DNA from: Klebsiella pneumoniae
Lineage (GTDB): Bacteria; Verrucomicrobiota; Verrucomicrobiia; Limisphaerales; SXTU01
DNA: 64,000 bases
Direction of reading: 5' to 3'
NCBI GenBank assembly: GCA_943330855.2
Contig: CALQJI020000008.1
Coordinates: 1-64,000 of the forward strand
Shown here: piece after piece, positions 53,309 through 60,880 of the stretch
Layout of the letters: every line of letters starts with the position of its first letter
Numbering within the stretch: position 1 is the stretch's first letter
The notes under the pieces: generated by a model
Told to the model about the DNA's origin: nothing
Database searches by the model: none
The model's input: the letters and a program-made list of their open reading frames with translations, nothing else
Translations under genes and position numbers: made by a program

Positions 53309-54115
53309 TCAGGCCGCCGCCAGCAACTTACGAGTCCCGGCCCGCAGTCGCCGCACGCGCTCGACGAAAGGTGTCCACCAGAGCAGCGCATGGAAGCGGA
53401 GCCGACGGCCCAAGCTGGACGACGAGTTGGGTCTGGCGCGGACGGGCGCGGACGCCGCGCCGGGCGGACGATAGACCCGTGTCCTGATTGTGCCGATGTC
53501 CTCATACTCCTCAACGCCCTCGGACAATTCCATGTGCGCGGGCAACTCCACATCGGCGCGGGCCGCCTCAGTGAGCATGATGTAGTGTTTGTGAGGGACG
53601 GAATTCTTCAGCAGCCGGTGGGCAAGAATCACATCCACGCCGGAGAGCTTGCGGAAGCCCGCCAGCTCGTAGAAGAGCGCCTCGCCGCTGTGGACGAGCA
53701 CCTTTAGCTGGAGCTGCGGCAGATGGGTGCAGGCTTGGCAGGTGCAGTGGTTGCCTCGGCTCAACTCCTTCACCTTGGCCGCGAACAGGTCGAGGAACCG
53801 GGCCAGCCGCGTGCCAATGACCCGCCGGGCCTCATCCGTCGGCAACGGACAGAATTGCTTGCGGCCATACAGGAACACCGCGTCGCCCTCGCCCTCGGCC
53901 ACGGCGAGTGGCAGCTCCACTTCGCTCAGAATGGCATTGAACAGCTCCGTGATGATGAGTTGGCTGTGGGCCAGGGAGGTGGCGTTGGCCGTCATGTAGC
54001 GCGTGTAGCCGCTGATGTCGGCGAGAATGAGGATGACCGGCTCCGGCGCGGGCCGGGCCAGCGGCGCGGCGGGGTGGGCGAGCGGATCAGCGGTTTGCAT
54101 GGTGGCGGCGTTCAT
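53309..54115 (-). CDS. DUF2652-type protein related to class III nucleotide cyclases
   Basis: A 268-residue protein. The domain at about 25-200 starts ILILADISGYTRYM, the first metal-binding strand of class III adenylate/guanylate cyclases, and continues with AEGEGDAVFLYG. This pattern is that of DUF2652 proteins. The substrate-specifying residues of true cyclases cannot be confirmed, so activity is uncertain. Cys-rich loop NHCTCQACTHLP (about 122-133) is notable. It is the first gene of the operon with the sigma factor. Confidence 0.75.
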   Translation of the reverse strand: MNAATMQTADPLAHPAAPLARPAPEPVILILADISGYTRYMTANATSLAHSQLIITELFNAILSEVELPLAVAEGEGDAVFLYGRKQFCPLPTDEARRVIGTRLARFLDLFAAKVKELSRGNHCTCQACTHLPQLQLKVLVHSGEALFYELAGFRKLSGVDVILAHRLLKNSVPHKHYIMLTEAARADVELPAHMELSEGVEEYEDIGTIRTRVYRPPGAASAPVRARPNSSSSLGRRLRFHALLWWTPFVERVRRLRAGTRKLLAAA

Positions 54116-54404
54116 GTTCTCAACTCAGCGCCGCAACGTGCGGCAGGGGTGAGTCGAGGTGGAGGCGGAGTCCTTACAGGAATTGTTGGGCCGCTTTGTT
54201 ACAGGTGTGCCGAACGGGGTTTCAGTTTGACAGGCCCAGAGGCAGGCGTAAGAAGGACAGCAAGCTCTGCGGTCACTTGGCGAACTGCGCCGTGCCCTGC
54301 GCTCCGGTGGATTTAAGATTCGGGTGGCAGCACGTTTCTTCAGAGGGATTCCCCATCCCCACCTCCTTGGCGTCTGCCGCCCGGATCGCTCCCCCAGTGG
54401 ATTC

Positions 54405-54896
54405 TCAACGCAGGCCAGAGCGTAGGTTACGGAGCGCACCAGGCTTCACGGCCTTGCCCTTGCACGAGAAGCTCGTGCGGCCTGGAAATCCGGCCTCGTG
54501 GACGAACGCCGCGATGATGAGCTTACCGCTGACGCTGACCGCGACCCCGTCGGATTCCACCCAAAGGCCAACCTCTCGCAGTGCCCGGCGCACGTGCTTG
54601 CGCACGGCCTTGATGCTGTCGGCATCCACGGCGGTGCCCGCGAACATACGAACTGACCATACGGGATGAATCGAATCCCGTTCAATCCACCGCACGAGGA
54701 ACCCGCAGGCACGCAGCCGGTCAGCGAGTTGCAGGTGCACGCGAATGGAGTGTGCTCCCAGCAGAAAACCATTTTCGACGAGACACCGGTCAAGCGCCGA
54801 CGGCTGCGTCTGTGGATGCGCAGCAGCAGGCAGGTCAGGAAGGTCAATCTGACCCTCGTTTGCCGGAATCTCTGGTGGTTTCCACCGTGGTTTCAT
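54405..54896 (-). CDS. unknown protein, last gene of the AAA/metallopeptidase operon
   Basis: A 163-residue protein that I do not recognise. The middle (about 35-100) has alternating hydrophobic strands and helices with LVENGFLLGAHSIRVHLQLA and DRLRACGFLVRWIERD; the C-terminus is basic. No signal peptide or membrane helix is visible. It starts 11 bases after the two-repeat protein, so it belongs to the same operon. The 289 bases after it (54116-54404) hold nothing clear. Confidence 0.55.
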   Translation of the reverse strand: MKPRWKPPEIPANEGQIDLPDLPAAAHPQTQPSALDRCLVENGFLLGAHSIRVHLQLADRLRACGFLVRWIERDSIHPVWSVRMFAGTAVDADSIKAVRKHVRRALREVGLWVESDGVAVSVSGKLIIAAFVHEAGFPGRTSFSCKGKAVKPGALRNLRSGLR

Positions 54897-54907
54897 TCAG
54901 GGGATCC

Positions 54908-55648
54908 TCATGGCTGAACGGGCGGAGCCTCCGGCTGGCCTTCCCGTGTGAGCGCAAATGCCGCGTCGTTCCAGATGAGCTGCTTGCCCAGCTGCTTGGA
55001 ATTGTCCTCAAGCCAGTCACGCTGGGCACGCGTCAGGCTCTCGAACGGAGCCTGACGGCGGCTAAGCAGCTTCTCCCCGTAGAGCTTCTCCGGGGTGCTC
55101 ACCACCCGCACCCAGCCCGCGTTCCACATGAGGCAGTAGAGGTCCAAGTCCGTCGTGGCATCCTGGGCAGCGTCACCCAATATGGTGCGCGCCATGTCCG
55201 TGTGGTCGCGCTCGTCGCCGGTCAGCATCCTAGCGACCCCGTCTTCGCTCAAATAAATGCGCTGCATATCGCTCAAAGTCTGGCCCGGCGTCCGCACCTG
55301 CGCCGCTTGCGCGGCGTTGCTTTGCCGTTCGCGGGTACTCTCGAACACTTTGGCATTCCAAACGAACTCCTTGCCTGCCCGCACAGAATTCTCTTCGAGC
55401 CACTCCCGCTGGACAGGTGGTAGGTCGGCGAAGGCCACCGGCTTACCGTCTCGCCATTGCTCGGCGACGAGAGTGTCCGGAGAGTCCACGACGCGCACCC
55501 ATCCCGCGTTCCACATGGCGGCGTAAGTGTCTTCCACGTCTTCGCGCCAGTCAGGCCCCAAGATAGTCCGCCCCATGTCGAGGTGGCCATGCTCGCCGGG
55601 GCCAGGAGCGCGGACCGTCCCGTCTTGGCTCAGATAAAGTCGCTTCAT
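54908..55648 (-). CDS. protein of two tandem copies of an unknown 115-residue domain
   Basis: A 246-residue protein made of two similar units: about 1-112 (MKRLYLSQDGTVR, then HLDMGRTILG, MWNAGWVRVV, QREWLEENS, FVWNAKVFESTRE) and about 128-246 (MQRIYLSEDGVAR, HTDMARTILG, MWNAGWVRVV, QRDWLEDNS, LIWNDAAFALTRE). The internal match is strong and shows a recent duplication within the gene. The domain is unknown to me; the conserved MWNAGWVRVV core is a useful probe. It lies in the operon 37 bases after the HEFAH protein. Confidence 0.7.
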   Translation of the reverse strand: MKRLYLSQDGTVRAPGPGEHGHLDMGRTILGPDWREDVEDTYAAMWNAGWVRVVDSPDTLVAEQWRDGKPVAFADLPPVQREWLEENSVRAGKEFVWNAKVFESTRERQSNAAQAAQVRTPGQTLSDMQRIYLSEDGVARMLTGDERDHTDMARTILGDAAQDATTDLDLYCLMWNAGWVRVVSTPEKLYGEKLLSRRQAPFESLTRAQRDWLEDNSKQLGKQLIWNDAAFALTREGQPEAPPVQP

Positions 55649-55685
55649 AGGTTCAGCAGATCGAGAGGTTTGTGTAATTGTCGTT

Positions 55686-56870
55686 CTACGGTTTGGGCAG
55701 CGGTGGCAACTGCGGGTGCTCTGCGCAGAACCACTCTTGGAACGCCACCCCGCGCTTCCCTGCACCATCGCGCCGCAGCAGCCAGAGGTAGGCCCGAAAT
55801 TCTTCCATCGAACAATCCCGCATCGTGCGCCACGTCCGATACTCTGGCGGCAGCAAGTCCGTCAGCTTCTCGAACAGTGCCGCCAGCCTGGCATCGTCCT
55901 TGATGGCGCTCCAGGTGAAGAACTGGGCCACCAGCTCCACCCAGTCCTGACGAGTCCACGGGGGCGGCGCGGCTGGATTCAGCAGGCCGTCCGTGTCAGC
56001 GCGTCCCAGGTGGATGACGTGCGCGAACTCGTGCAGGAATACCATCTGACCGAGTTCGTGAACCTGCGCACGCTGCCCCAACTGCTCCGCCGCCTGCGCG
56101 ATGGTGTGCATGAAGAGCACGATGTGCGGACTGTCCGGCCCGGCGTGGAGGCACGCACCCAGCGGGTCAACGACGTTGTCGGAGCTTGCCGCCCAAAACT
56201 GTCGGGCATCTTGCCGAAAATCCATGGTCAGCATTACGCAGTGCATCCGCGTGCTGCCCAGCATTTGATTGATCGGACCGGCGCGCTCCATCCAGCGGGG
56301 GAAGACCAGATGGCTGAGCTTGCCCACAGTGGCACCCAGCACCTTGAGCATCCACGGCGAGTAGAATTCTCCGAGAGGGACAAACCGCTCGTGGAACCAC
56401 GGCGTCTCCCGTTTTCCCTCTGCAACATAGTTGAAATCGAAATCACGGGTCAGGGCCGCCGTCACGCGCTCCCGCAGTTCGGCGGAGAGGCGTTGGTTGT
56501 AGGCCGTGATGATGGCTTCACCAGCGGCCTCGAAGTCCATGATGTCGTAACGGCTCCGGTAGCGCAGCGAGTCGAAGAATTCGCCAATCAACGGCCAGTG
56601 GGTCTCGGCCCGCCGGTGGCCCGCCGCCAGGGCTACCAGGCGTTGCATCCGCTCGCTGCGGGGCATGCTATCCAACCCTGCCTGCTCGTAGATCTCCGGG
56701 CAGGCCACGAGCATGCGGTCGAGCAGTTCGTCGTAGTTCAACGTGGCCAGCTTGCCAGCGTAGTCGCCGACGGTGCCCTCCGGGCCGGTCTCCGTGCCGG
56801 TGAGCTGCTTGCGATAGGCGTGGACTAGCGCGGCGATCTGCGGCTCGTTGTGGAATGGAAGTTCGCGCAT
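55686..56870 (-). CDS. putative zinc metallopeptidase-like protein with HEFAH motif
   Basis: A 394-residue protein without signal peptide. The segment MVFLHEFAHVIHLG (276-289) has the HExxH zinc site with hydrophobic residues before it, as in zincins, and Glu312 in QDWVELVAQFF could be the third ligand as in gluzincins. The N-terminal 200 residues are helical and unrecognised. It does not match a peptidase family I know. It is the fourth gene of the operon encoding an AAA ATPase, so substrate unfolding plus cleavage is possible, but that is inference. Confidence 0.65.
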   Translation of the reverse strand: MRELPFHNEPQIAALVHAYRKQLTGTETGPEGTVGDYAGKLATLNYDELLDRMLVACPEIYEQAGLDSMPRSERMQRLVALAAGHRRAETHWPLIGEFFDSLRYRSRYDIMDFEAAGEAIITAYNQRLSAELRERVTAALTRDFDFNYVAEGKRETPWFHERFVPLGEFYSPWMLKVLGATVGKLSHLVFPRWMERAGPINQMLGSTRMHCVMLTMDFRQDARQFWAASSDNVVDPLGACLHAGPDSPHIVLFMHTIAQAAEQLGQRAQVHELGQMVFLHEFAHVIHLGRADTDGLLNPAAPPPWTRQDWVELVAQFFTWSAIKDDARLAALFEKLTDLLPPEYRTWRTMRDCSMEEFRAYLWLLRRDGAGKRGVAFQEWFCAEHPQLPPLPKP

Positions 56871-56887
56871 GGCAGTGGTTCTGATTT

Positions 56888-57304
56888 TTAGCTCTTCGAG
56901 GATTGCTTCGTGGTTGGGCGCTCGACGGCTGCGCCCAGTGACTCTCCCAGCACGCACTCAAAATCTTTTATCATCCGGGTGCGGGCGGCCTTGGTAGGAA
57001 AGGGTATGCGGTTGATCAAGCGTAGGGCAGCCTGACTGCGGCGATTGGCTAGCTCCATGCGCTCCTGAGCTTCGCGGATACCCTGTTGGTGAGCCGCCAA
57101 TGAGATCGCGGAAGCTGGAGTGGATATATCCATCCCATCGGTCAAACGGCGCTCCCATTCGTCCGCCCCTAGACGATATACGTCCGCTTCCATTTCGCGG
57201 TTCCAGACCGGGCCATCGTAGTAATTGCGGAGCCACTCCACGAGCGGTTTGATCTCCTTGTCCGGCAGGGCCAGTATGCCCTTCTTGATCGCTTTGAGTT
57301 TCAT
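56888..57304 (-). CDS. small unknown protein, paralogue 2
   Basis: A 138-residue protein, paralogous to its neighbour at 57361-57702: both share K-x-IKK-x-I-x2-LPD at the start, VEWL/LEWL, VW-x-REM-x-AD, and a QAALRL segment. This copy has about 25 extra residues in the middle (AISLAAHQQGIREAQERMEL). Mainly helical and charged, no membrane segments. Function unknown. Confidence 0.6.
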   Translation of the reverse strand: MKLKAIKKGILALPDKEIKPLVEWLRNYYDGPVWNREMEADVYRLGADEWERRLTDGMDISTPASAISLAAHQQGIREAQERMELANRRSQAALRLINRIPFPTKAARTRMIKDFECVLGESLGAAVERPTTKQSSKS

Positions 57305-57360
57305 AATTCAGAGTGCGCAATGGTAATTCGCGCACGGGAGTAGTGGTGATGATTGTGGGC

Positions 57361-57702
57361 TTAGTTGTTCGTGGATTTACCCCGAGTCCCGCGCTTACCC
57401 GCTTCACTTAGCGGCTCTGCCAGCAGGCATTCCACATCGCGTAGCACCTGATCGCGGTCGGCCTCGGTGCTGCATTTCATGCTGTTGAGCAGGCGCAAGG
57501 CAGCCTGGTCGCGCTGCGGGGCCTTCTCCATGGCCTGCGTCAGAGCTTCCTTCCATTTGTCGATGCCGAGCAGCTGTATGTCCGCCGTCATCTCACGCGG
57601 CCAAACCTCGCAGTCGCGGTATTGCGTCAGCCACTCCAACAGCGGGTTGATCTGCGCGTCCGGCAAGGTCTTGATGTGCTTCTTGATGGTGGCAAGTTTC
57701 AT
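57361..57702 (-). CDS. small unknown protein, paralogue 1
   Basis: A 113-residue helical protein that starts MKLATIKKHIKTLPDAQINP and contains EWLTQYRDCEVWPREMTADI and QAALRLLNSMKC. It is a tandem paralogue of the next gene and lies 15 bases after the AAA ATPase gene, so is probably its direct partner. I do not recognise a family. Confidence 0.6.
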   Translation of the reverse strand: MKLATIKKHIKTLPDAQINPLLEWLTQYRDCEVWPREMTADIQLLGIDKWKEALTQAMEKAPQRDQAALRLLNSMKCSTEADRDQVLRDVECLLAEPLSEAGKRGTRGKSTNN

Positions 57703-57717
57703 ATTTCAGCGTGTGGG

Positions 57718-58812
57718 TTAGCGGTGAAAACCCATGGTCGGCTCCGCTGGCACTGGGTCGGCGGAATCTGCCCCACGATAAATGTCGGCGAGGCTGAACT
57801 CATCACCGTCCCCCAGTGTGAGGTTCTTCGCCGTGCTTAGGCGCAACGCCTCGGTGCGCGTGAGACGGCGGAACTGGCGGTAGCCCAGCATGCGGCCACG
57901 GCGCGTGATGGCGGGATCGAGTTTGTCCAGCGTGGCGTTCACGGTGGCAACAACCTGCACCTTCATCGAGTCACCGAGCAGGCCATCAGCCATGTTCAGG
58001 AGGTTGCTCACTTGGTCGTCGTTGCTCCCGCGACGCTTTCCCAGCAGGGCCTCGGCGTCCTCCAAGATGAGCAGGTTGTTCAGGTTGGAGCGGTAGTTCT
58101 GGCCCGCCCAGAACACCGGCATCTCCGGGCTAGCAAGCATGTTGAAATGGGAAGTCGGCACGAGGAACGCACGGTGCGTTTTGGCCAGCCGCGCCATCAG
58201 GTGGCGGAGGAACGTGGTCTTGCCCACGCCGGGGTCGCCGCGCAGCACCACCAATCCGTTGGACTGCTTCTGCAAACGCTGGATGAGGTCCGCCTCCCAC
58301 GGAACAAAGTCACCGCCGTAGTGCAGGGCGAGGTCATCAGGCGAGTGAAGGCTCGCCCGTGTCAGGGACACCGGGTGACGTTGCACCCCGTCGCGCCCGT
58401 AGCTGAGGAGATGGTAGTTTGGCAGCCCTGCCTTCGGCGGCTTGGTGAAGCGGTGGTTCAAATCCGTGAGCACCTGGGCGGCCACGTCGGGGCACGCCGC
58501 ATGGACGTGGGCGGTGTATTCATCGAGGTGGACAAACACGTCGCCGGGCAGATGGAAGAGCAGCTCACGCTGGCGCACCGAGGGCGGCACATCCTCGTCC
58601 CAGCAGTGCCCCGCCTTGCTGCGGATCAACTGCGACTTGAGTTCCGCAACGAGGAGCGGCTTGTTCCAGCGCACGGTCGCGGAGTGCACATGGTAGGTCT
58701 TGTCCGCGAAATGCCGCAGCACGGGCGTGAGAAAGTAGACCGACTCGTCAGCGGGCAGGTTTTCTAAATAAGGCGGTAAGGCTTCCACGGAAAAAGTAAG
58801 TTCAAGGTTCAA
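57718..58812 (-). CDS. AAA-type ATPase, first gene of an unassigned six-gene operon
   Basis: A 364-residue protein starting at TTG. The N-terminal half (1-165) is unrecognised (YFLTPVLRHFADKTYHVHSA, PGDVFVHLDEYTAHVHAA). The AAA module follows: Walker A RGDPGVGKTT (191-200), Walker B NLLILEDAE (246-254), sensor 1 Asn292 in VATVNAT and an Arg finger near DPAITRRGRMLGYR. The C-terminal half resembles AAA proteins of actinobacteria that carry a DUF5925-type N-terminus. It probably works with the two small paralogues and the HEFAH protein encoded in the same operon. Confidence 0.75.
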   Translation of the reverse strand: MNLELTFSVEALPPYLENLPADESVYFLTPVLRHFADKTYHVHSATVRWNKPLLVAELKSQLIRSKAGHCWDEDVPPSVRQRELLFHLPGDVFVHLDEYTAHVHAACPDVAAQVLTDLNHRFTKPPKAGLPNYHLLSYGRDGVQRHPVSLTRASLHSPDDLALHYGGDFVPWEADLIQRLQKQSNGLVVLRGDPGVGKTTFLRHLMARLAKTHRAFLVPTSHFNMLASPEMPVFWAGQNYRSNLNNLLILEDAEALLGKRRGSNDDQVSNLLNMADGLLGDSMKVQVVATVNATLDKLDPAITRRGRMLGYRQFRRLTRTEALRLSTAKNLTLGDGDEFSLADIYRGADSADPVPAEPTMGFHR

Positions 58813-58952
58813 TCACGGGCGGCTCACGGCACTCGACAGTCGGTGCGGATCACGCAGAGCAGCAGCGTCAACGTGAGGTCTATTAAAGCACGGGTTCTGC
58901 ACTTAGTCACGAACTACTTGCATTATTCTGCGAAGGCACCTAAGCTCCGGCC
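58813..58952. promoter_or_regulatory. divergent promoter region of the AAA operon and the MarR-type gene
   Basis: These 140 bases separate the AAA operon (minus) and the MarR-type gene (plus) and should hold both promoters. An A+T-rich patch (TTGCATTATTC near 58918) could be a -10 region for the plus gene. No perfect operator palindrome was found. Confidence 0.4.
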
Positions 58953-59501
58953 ATGAGCAAAACCGCCCGCCCTGACTCCGAACCCGATCCCGTGGACTAC
59001 GTCGCCAGCGTCTTTCGGGTGCGCCAACGCATGCTCCCGCCGTTGCGGCAGATTGCGCTGGCGGACTGCGGTGTGCCACTCGAACAGGCCGACATCCTGG
59101 TGGAGTTGCATGGTGTCCGGGAGCTGGGCTGGCCGGAGCCGGAGGCCGACCCGGATGGCTACGTTACCTACCGGGCGCTGCGGGACGCGCTGGTGCACGG
59201 CGACACGCTGCTCTCCCGCCGCATCTCCCGGCTGGAGGAGGCCGGGTTGGTGGAGACGCGCAAGGCCTCCCGGCGCAAAGGCGTCCGGACGCCGGGCCTG
59301 CATGGCAATGCGCTGGTGGTGCGTGTCACGGCGGCTGGCAGTCGCAAGATTGCACCAGTCTGGCTCCGCTACCGAGAACTCGTGAACCGGCTGCTGGCGG
59401 GCGTTTCAGCAGCGGAACTCAGGGCAGGGATGGCGCTGAACCAGCTCATCGAGTCGCGGCTGAAGAGTTCATGGCTGACCTTGCCGGACGAGCTGAGATG
59501 A
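58953..59501 (+). CDS. MarR-type winged-helix regulator
   Basis: A 182-residue protein with a winged helix at about 45-130. RALRDALVHGDTLLSRRISR is the recognition region, with LEEAGLVETRKASRRKG and LVVRVTAAG forming the wing, as in MarR proteins. The longer C-terminal helices would dimerise. It is divergent from the six-gene AAA operon and overlaps the next gene by 4 bases, so it probably regulates one or both. Confidence 0.8.
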   Translation: MSKTARPDSEPDPVDYVASVFRVRQRMLPPLRQIALADCGVPLEQADILVELHGVRELGWPEPEADPDGYVTYRALRDALVHGDTLLSRRISRLEEAGLVETRKASRRKGVRTPGLHGNALVVRVTAAGSRKIAPVWLRYRELVNRLLAGVSAAELRAGMALNQLIESRLKSSWLTLPDELR

Positions 59502-60340
59502 CGACGGTGCCCAGTGACGCACCGCGTCGAACCACGAAGATACGAAAGACCACGACCATGGCTGATTTTGACCTCGATAAGGCGCTGTCCACGCCACCGG
59601 ACTGGTGGGACGCCCTCCGGCTTGCCGAGCAGAAGGCATCTACTACGTGCTTCTGTCCCGGAGGTGGCGGCGACTGGGAGCCGCTGGTGAAGCTCTGCCA
59701 TTTGACCGACACGTTCGTGTTCGCGGACCTGTGCGCCGATGGCCATGAATCAGCCACCTCCCTGCGCGTTTTCTTTGAACGCATCGCGGGCCAGCTTCGT
59801 GGAGAGCTGCGCTTCGTGGAGGCGCGGGAACTATCCTTGGGCACCGAGCTGTGCGACTGGGAGCAATTCATGGGGCGGTTCCTAGATGAGCACTGCCCCG
59901 CCAGCGCTGCTGCTTACCGCGCAGCCGTCCAGCCGCTGGCGGAGCAGGAGCGCTGGGGAGTCGAGGCCCTGCTTCGGCATGGGGTCAATGAGGAAGGGCG
60001 GGACATCCGCGTGCTCTTCCTCCAAGGCGAGGCGCTGGCCTGCTATCAGGGCCTGTATGCCATCCGGAAACTTGCGCCGCACGCGATGGTGCTCCCGCCT
60101 CAAGGCGGACGCCGCACCGTGCGCTCACAGCAACTGACGCTGGCCGGGCCGCTGGGAGCGGTGCTGCGCGCCGAGCCGCGCCCGACGCTGGTGTTGGCGG
60201 GGCAGGAGGACATGCGGACGCTGGCGGGAACGCCGTGGCCTCACTTGTGGCGCGAACTGGGAGAATGGAACCGCGCTGTCTTCACGGCGTGGCGGCTCCC
60301 AGCGCACTGGTGGTTCGATGCTCGCCAAGTGTGGGTGTAA
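59498..60340 (+). CDS. unknown protein co-translated with the MarR-type regulator
   Basis: A 280-residue protein that I do not recognise. It has CFCPGGGGDWEPLVKLCHLT (about 51-70), FVFADLCADG, and a C-terminal GEWNRAVFTAWRLPAHWWFD. No signal or membrane helix is visible. The start is uncertain: the ATG at 59498 overlaps the regulator stop codon, while an ATG at 59558 (MADFDLDKAL) would remove a basic 20-residue lead. Likely involved in the same process as the regulator or the divergent operon. Confidence 0.55.
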   Translation: MTTVPSDAPRRTTKIRKTTTMADFDLDKALSTPPDWWDALRLAEQKASTTCFCPGGGGDWEPLVKLCHLTDTFVFADLCADGHESATSLRVFFERIAGQLRGELRFVEARELSLGTELCDWEQFMGRFLDEHCPASAAAYRAAVQPLAEQERWGVEALLRHGVNEEGRDIRVLFLQGEALACYQGLYAIRKLAPHAMVLPPQGGRRTVRSQQLTLAGPLGAVLRAEPRPTLVLAGQEDMRTLAGTPWPHLWRELGEWNRAVFTAWRLPAHWWFDARQVWV

Positions 60341-60392
60341 AATTGGCGGGCCGTGTGAGGATAAGCGAAAGGGCGGACTCCCGTGCCGGTTT

Positions 60393-60770
60393 TCAATAAT
60401 CGTTGATTTTTCCGTGCATGACGCCGACGGCAAGATTCGGTGCGGAAAGTTCAAGTTGAATGGTCCCGTCTGAACACTCGTAATACCAATACGCCTGCTC
60501 GCCGACGGTTTGCGTCTTGGTCGGCTCCCCCATGACGCCCTTGAACTGGGCGGGTTGCAGGTTGTTGATGATGCCAAGCTGCGCGACCTGGCCATAACTG
60601 CCAGCGAGCTTGGCCCGCCACTCCGCTTTGGTAGGTTTCGGTGCCGTCGGTGAGCCACCGCCACATCCTGACAGAAGACCAGTCCATCCAATGGCAAAGA
60701 AGAGGAGGAATATCATCACGCAGTTCGTCGTGACGTTCGGCGCGTTTGCTGGTTCGTTTGTTGTTTTCAT
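60393..60770 (-). CDS. small lipoprotein
   Basis: A 125-residue protein with a hydrophobic segment and lipobox LLSGC at about 32-36, then a domain containing KLAGSYGQVAQLGIINNLQP, VMGEPTKTQTVGEQAYWYYE. The last part resembles small SmpA/OmlA-like beta motifs, but weakly. The ATG overlaps the end of the SHOCT-like frame as TTATGA, so it may be co-translated with that region and the ankyrin gene upstream. Confidence 0.6.
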   Translation of the reverse strand: MKTTNEPANAPNVTTNCVMIFLLFFAIGWTGLLSGCGGGSPTAPKPTKAEWRAKLAGSYGQVAQLGIINNLQPAQFKGVMGEPTKTQTVGEQAYWYYECSDGTIQLELSAPNLAVGVMHGKINDY

Positions 60771-60880
60771 AAACCAAGAAGTTCCTTCGATTTCCGGCTG
60801 AAATCCGCCTCAGAAATCACACCATCGTCTTTCAACTTTGAGAGTGTGCGCAGCTGTGATCCTTGGAGTTGCGTGCGTGA
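60767..60880 (-). pseudogene. SHOCT-like tail in frame after the ankyrin gene stop codon
   Basis: Directly after the TAA that ends the ankyrin gene, the same frame continues for 37 codons and ends with LSKLKDDGVISEADFSRKSK plus ELLGL. This is the SHOCT short C-terminal domain pattern (L-x2-L-K-x2-G-x-I-(T/S)-E-x-(E/D)-F). It has no ATG. Either the stop codon truncated a longer protein, or it is a tiny gene with a non-AUG start coupled to the ankyrin gene, or it is read through. Confidence 0.6.
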
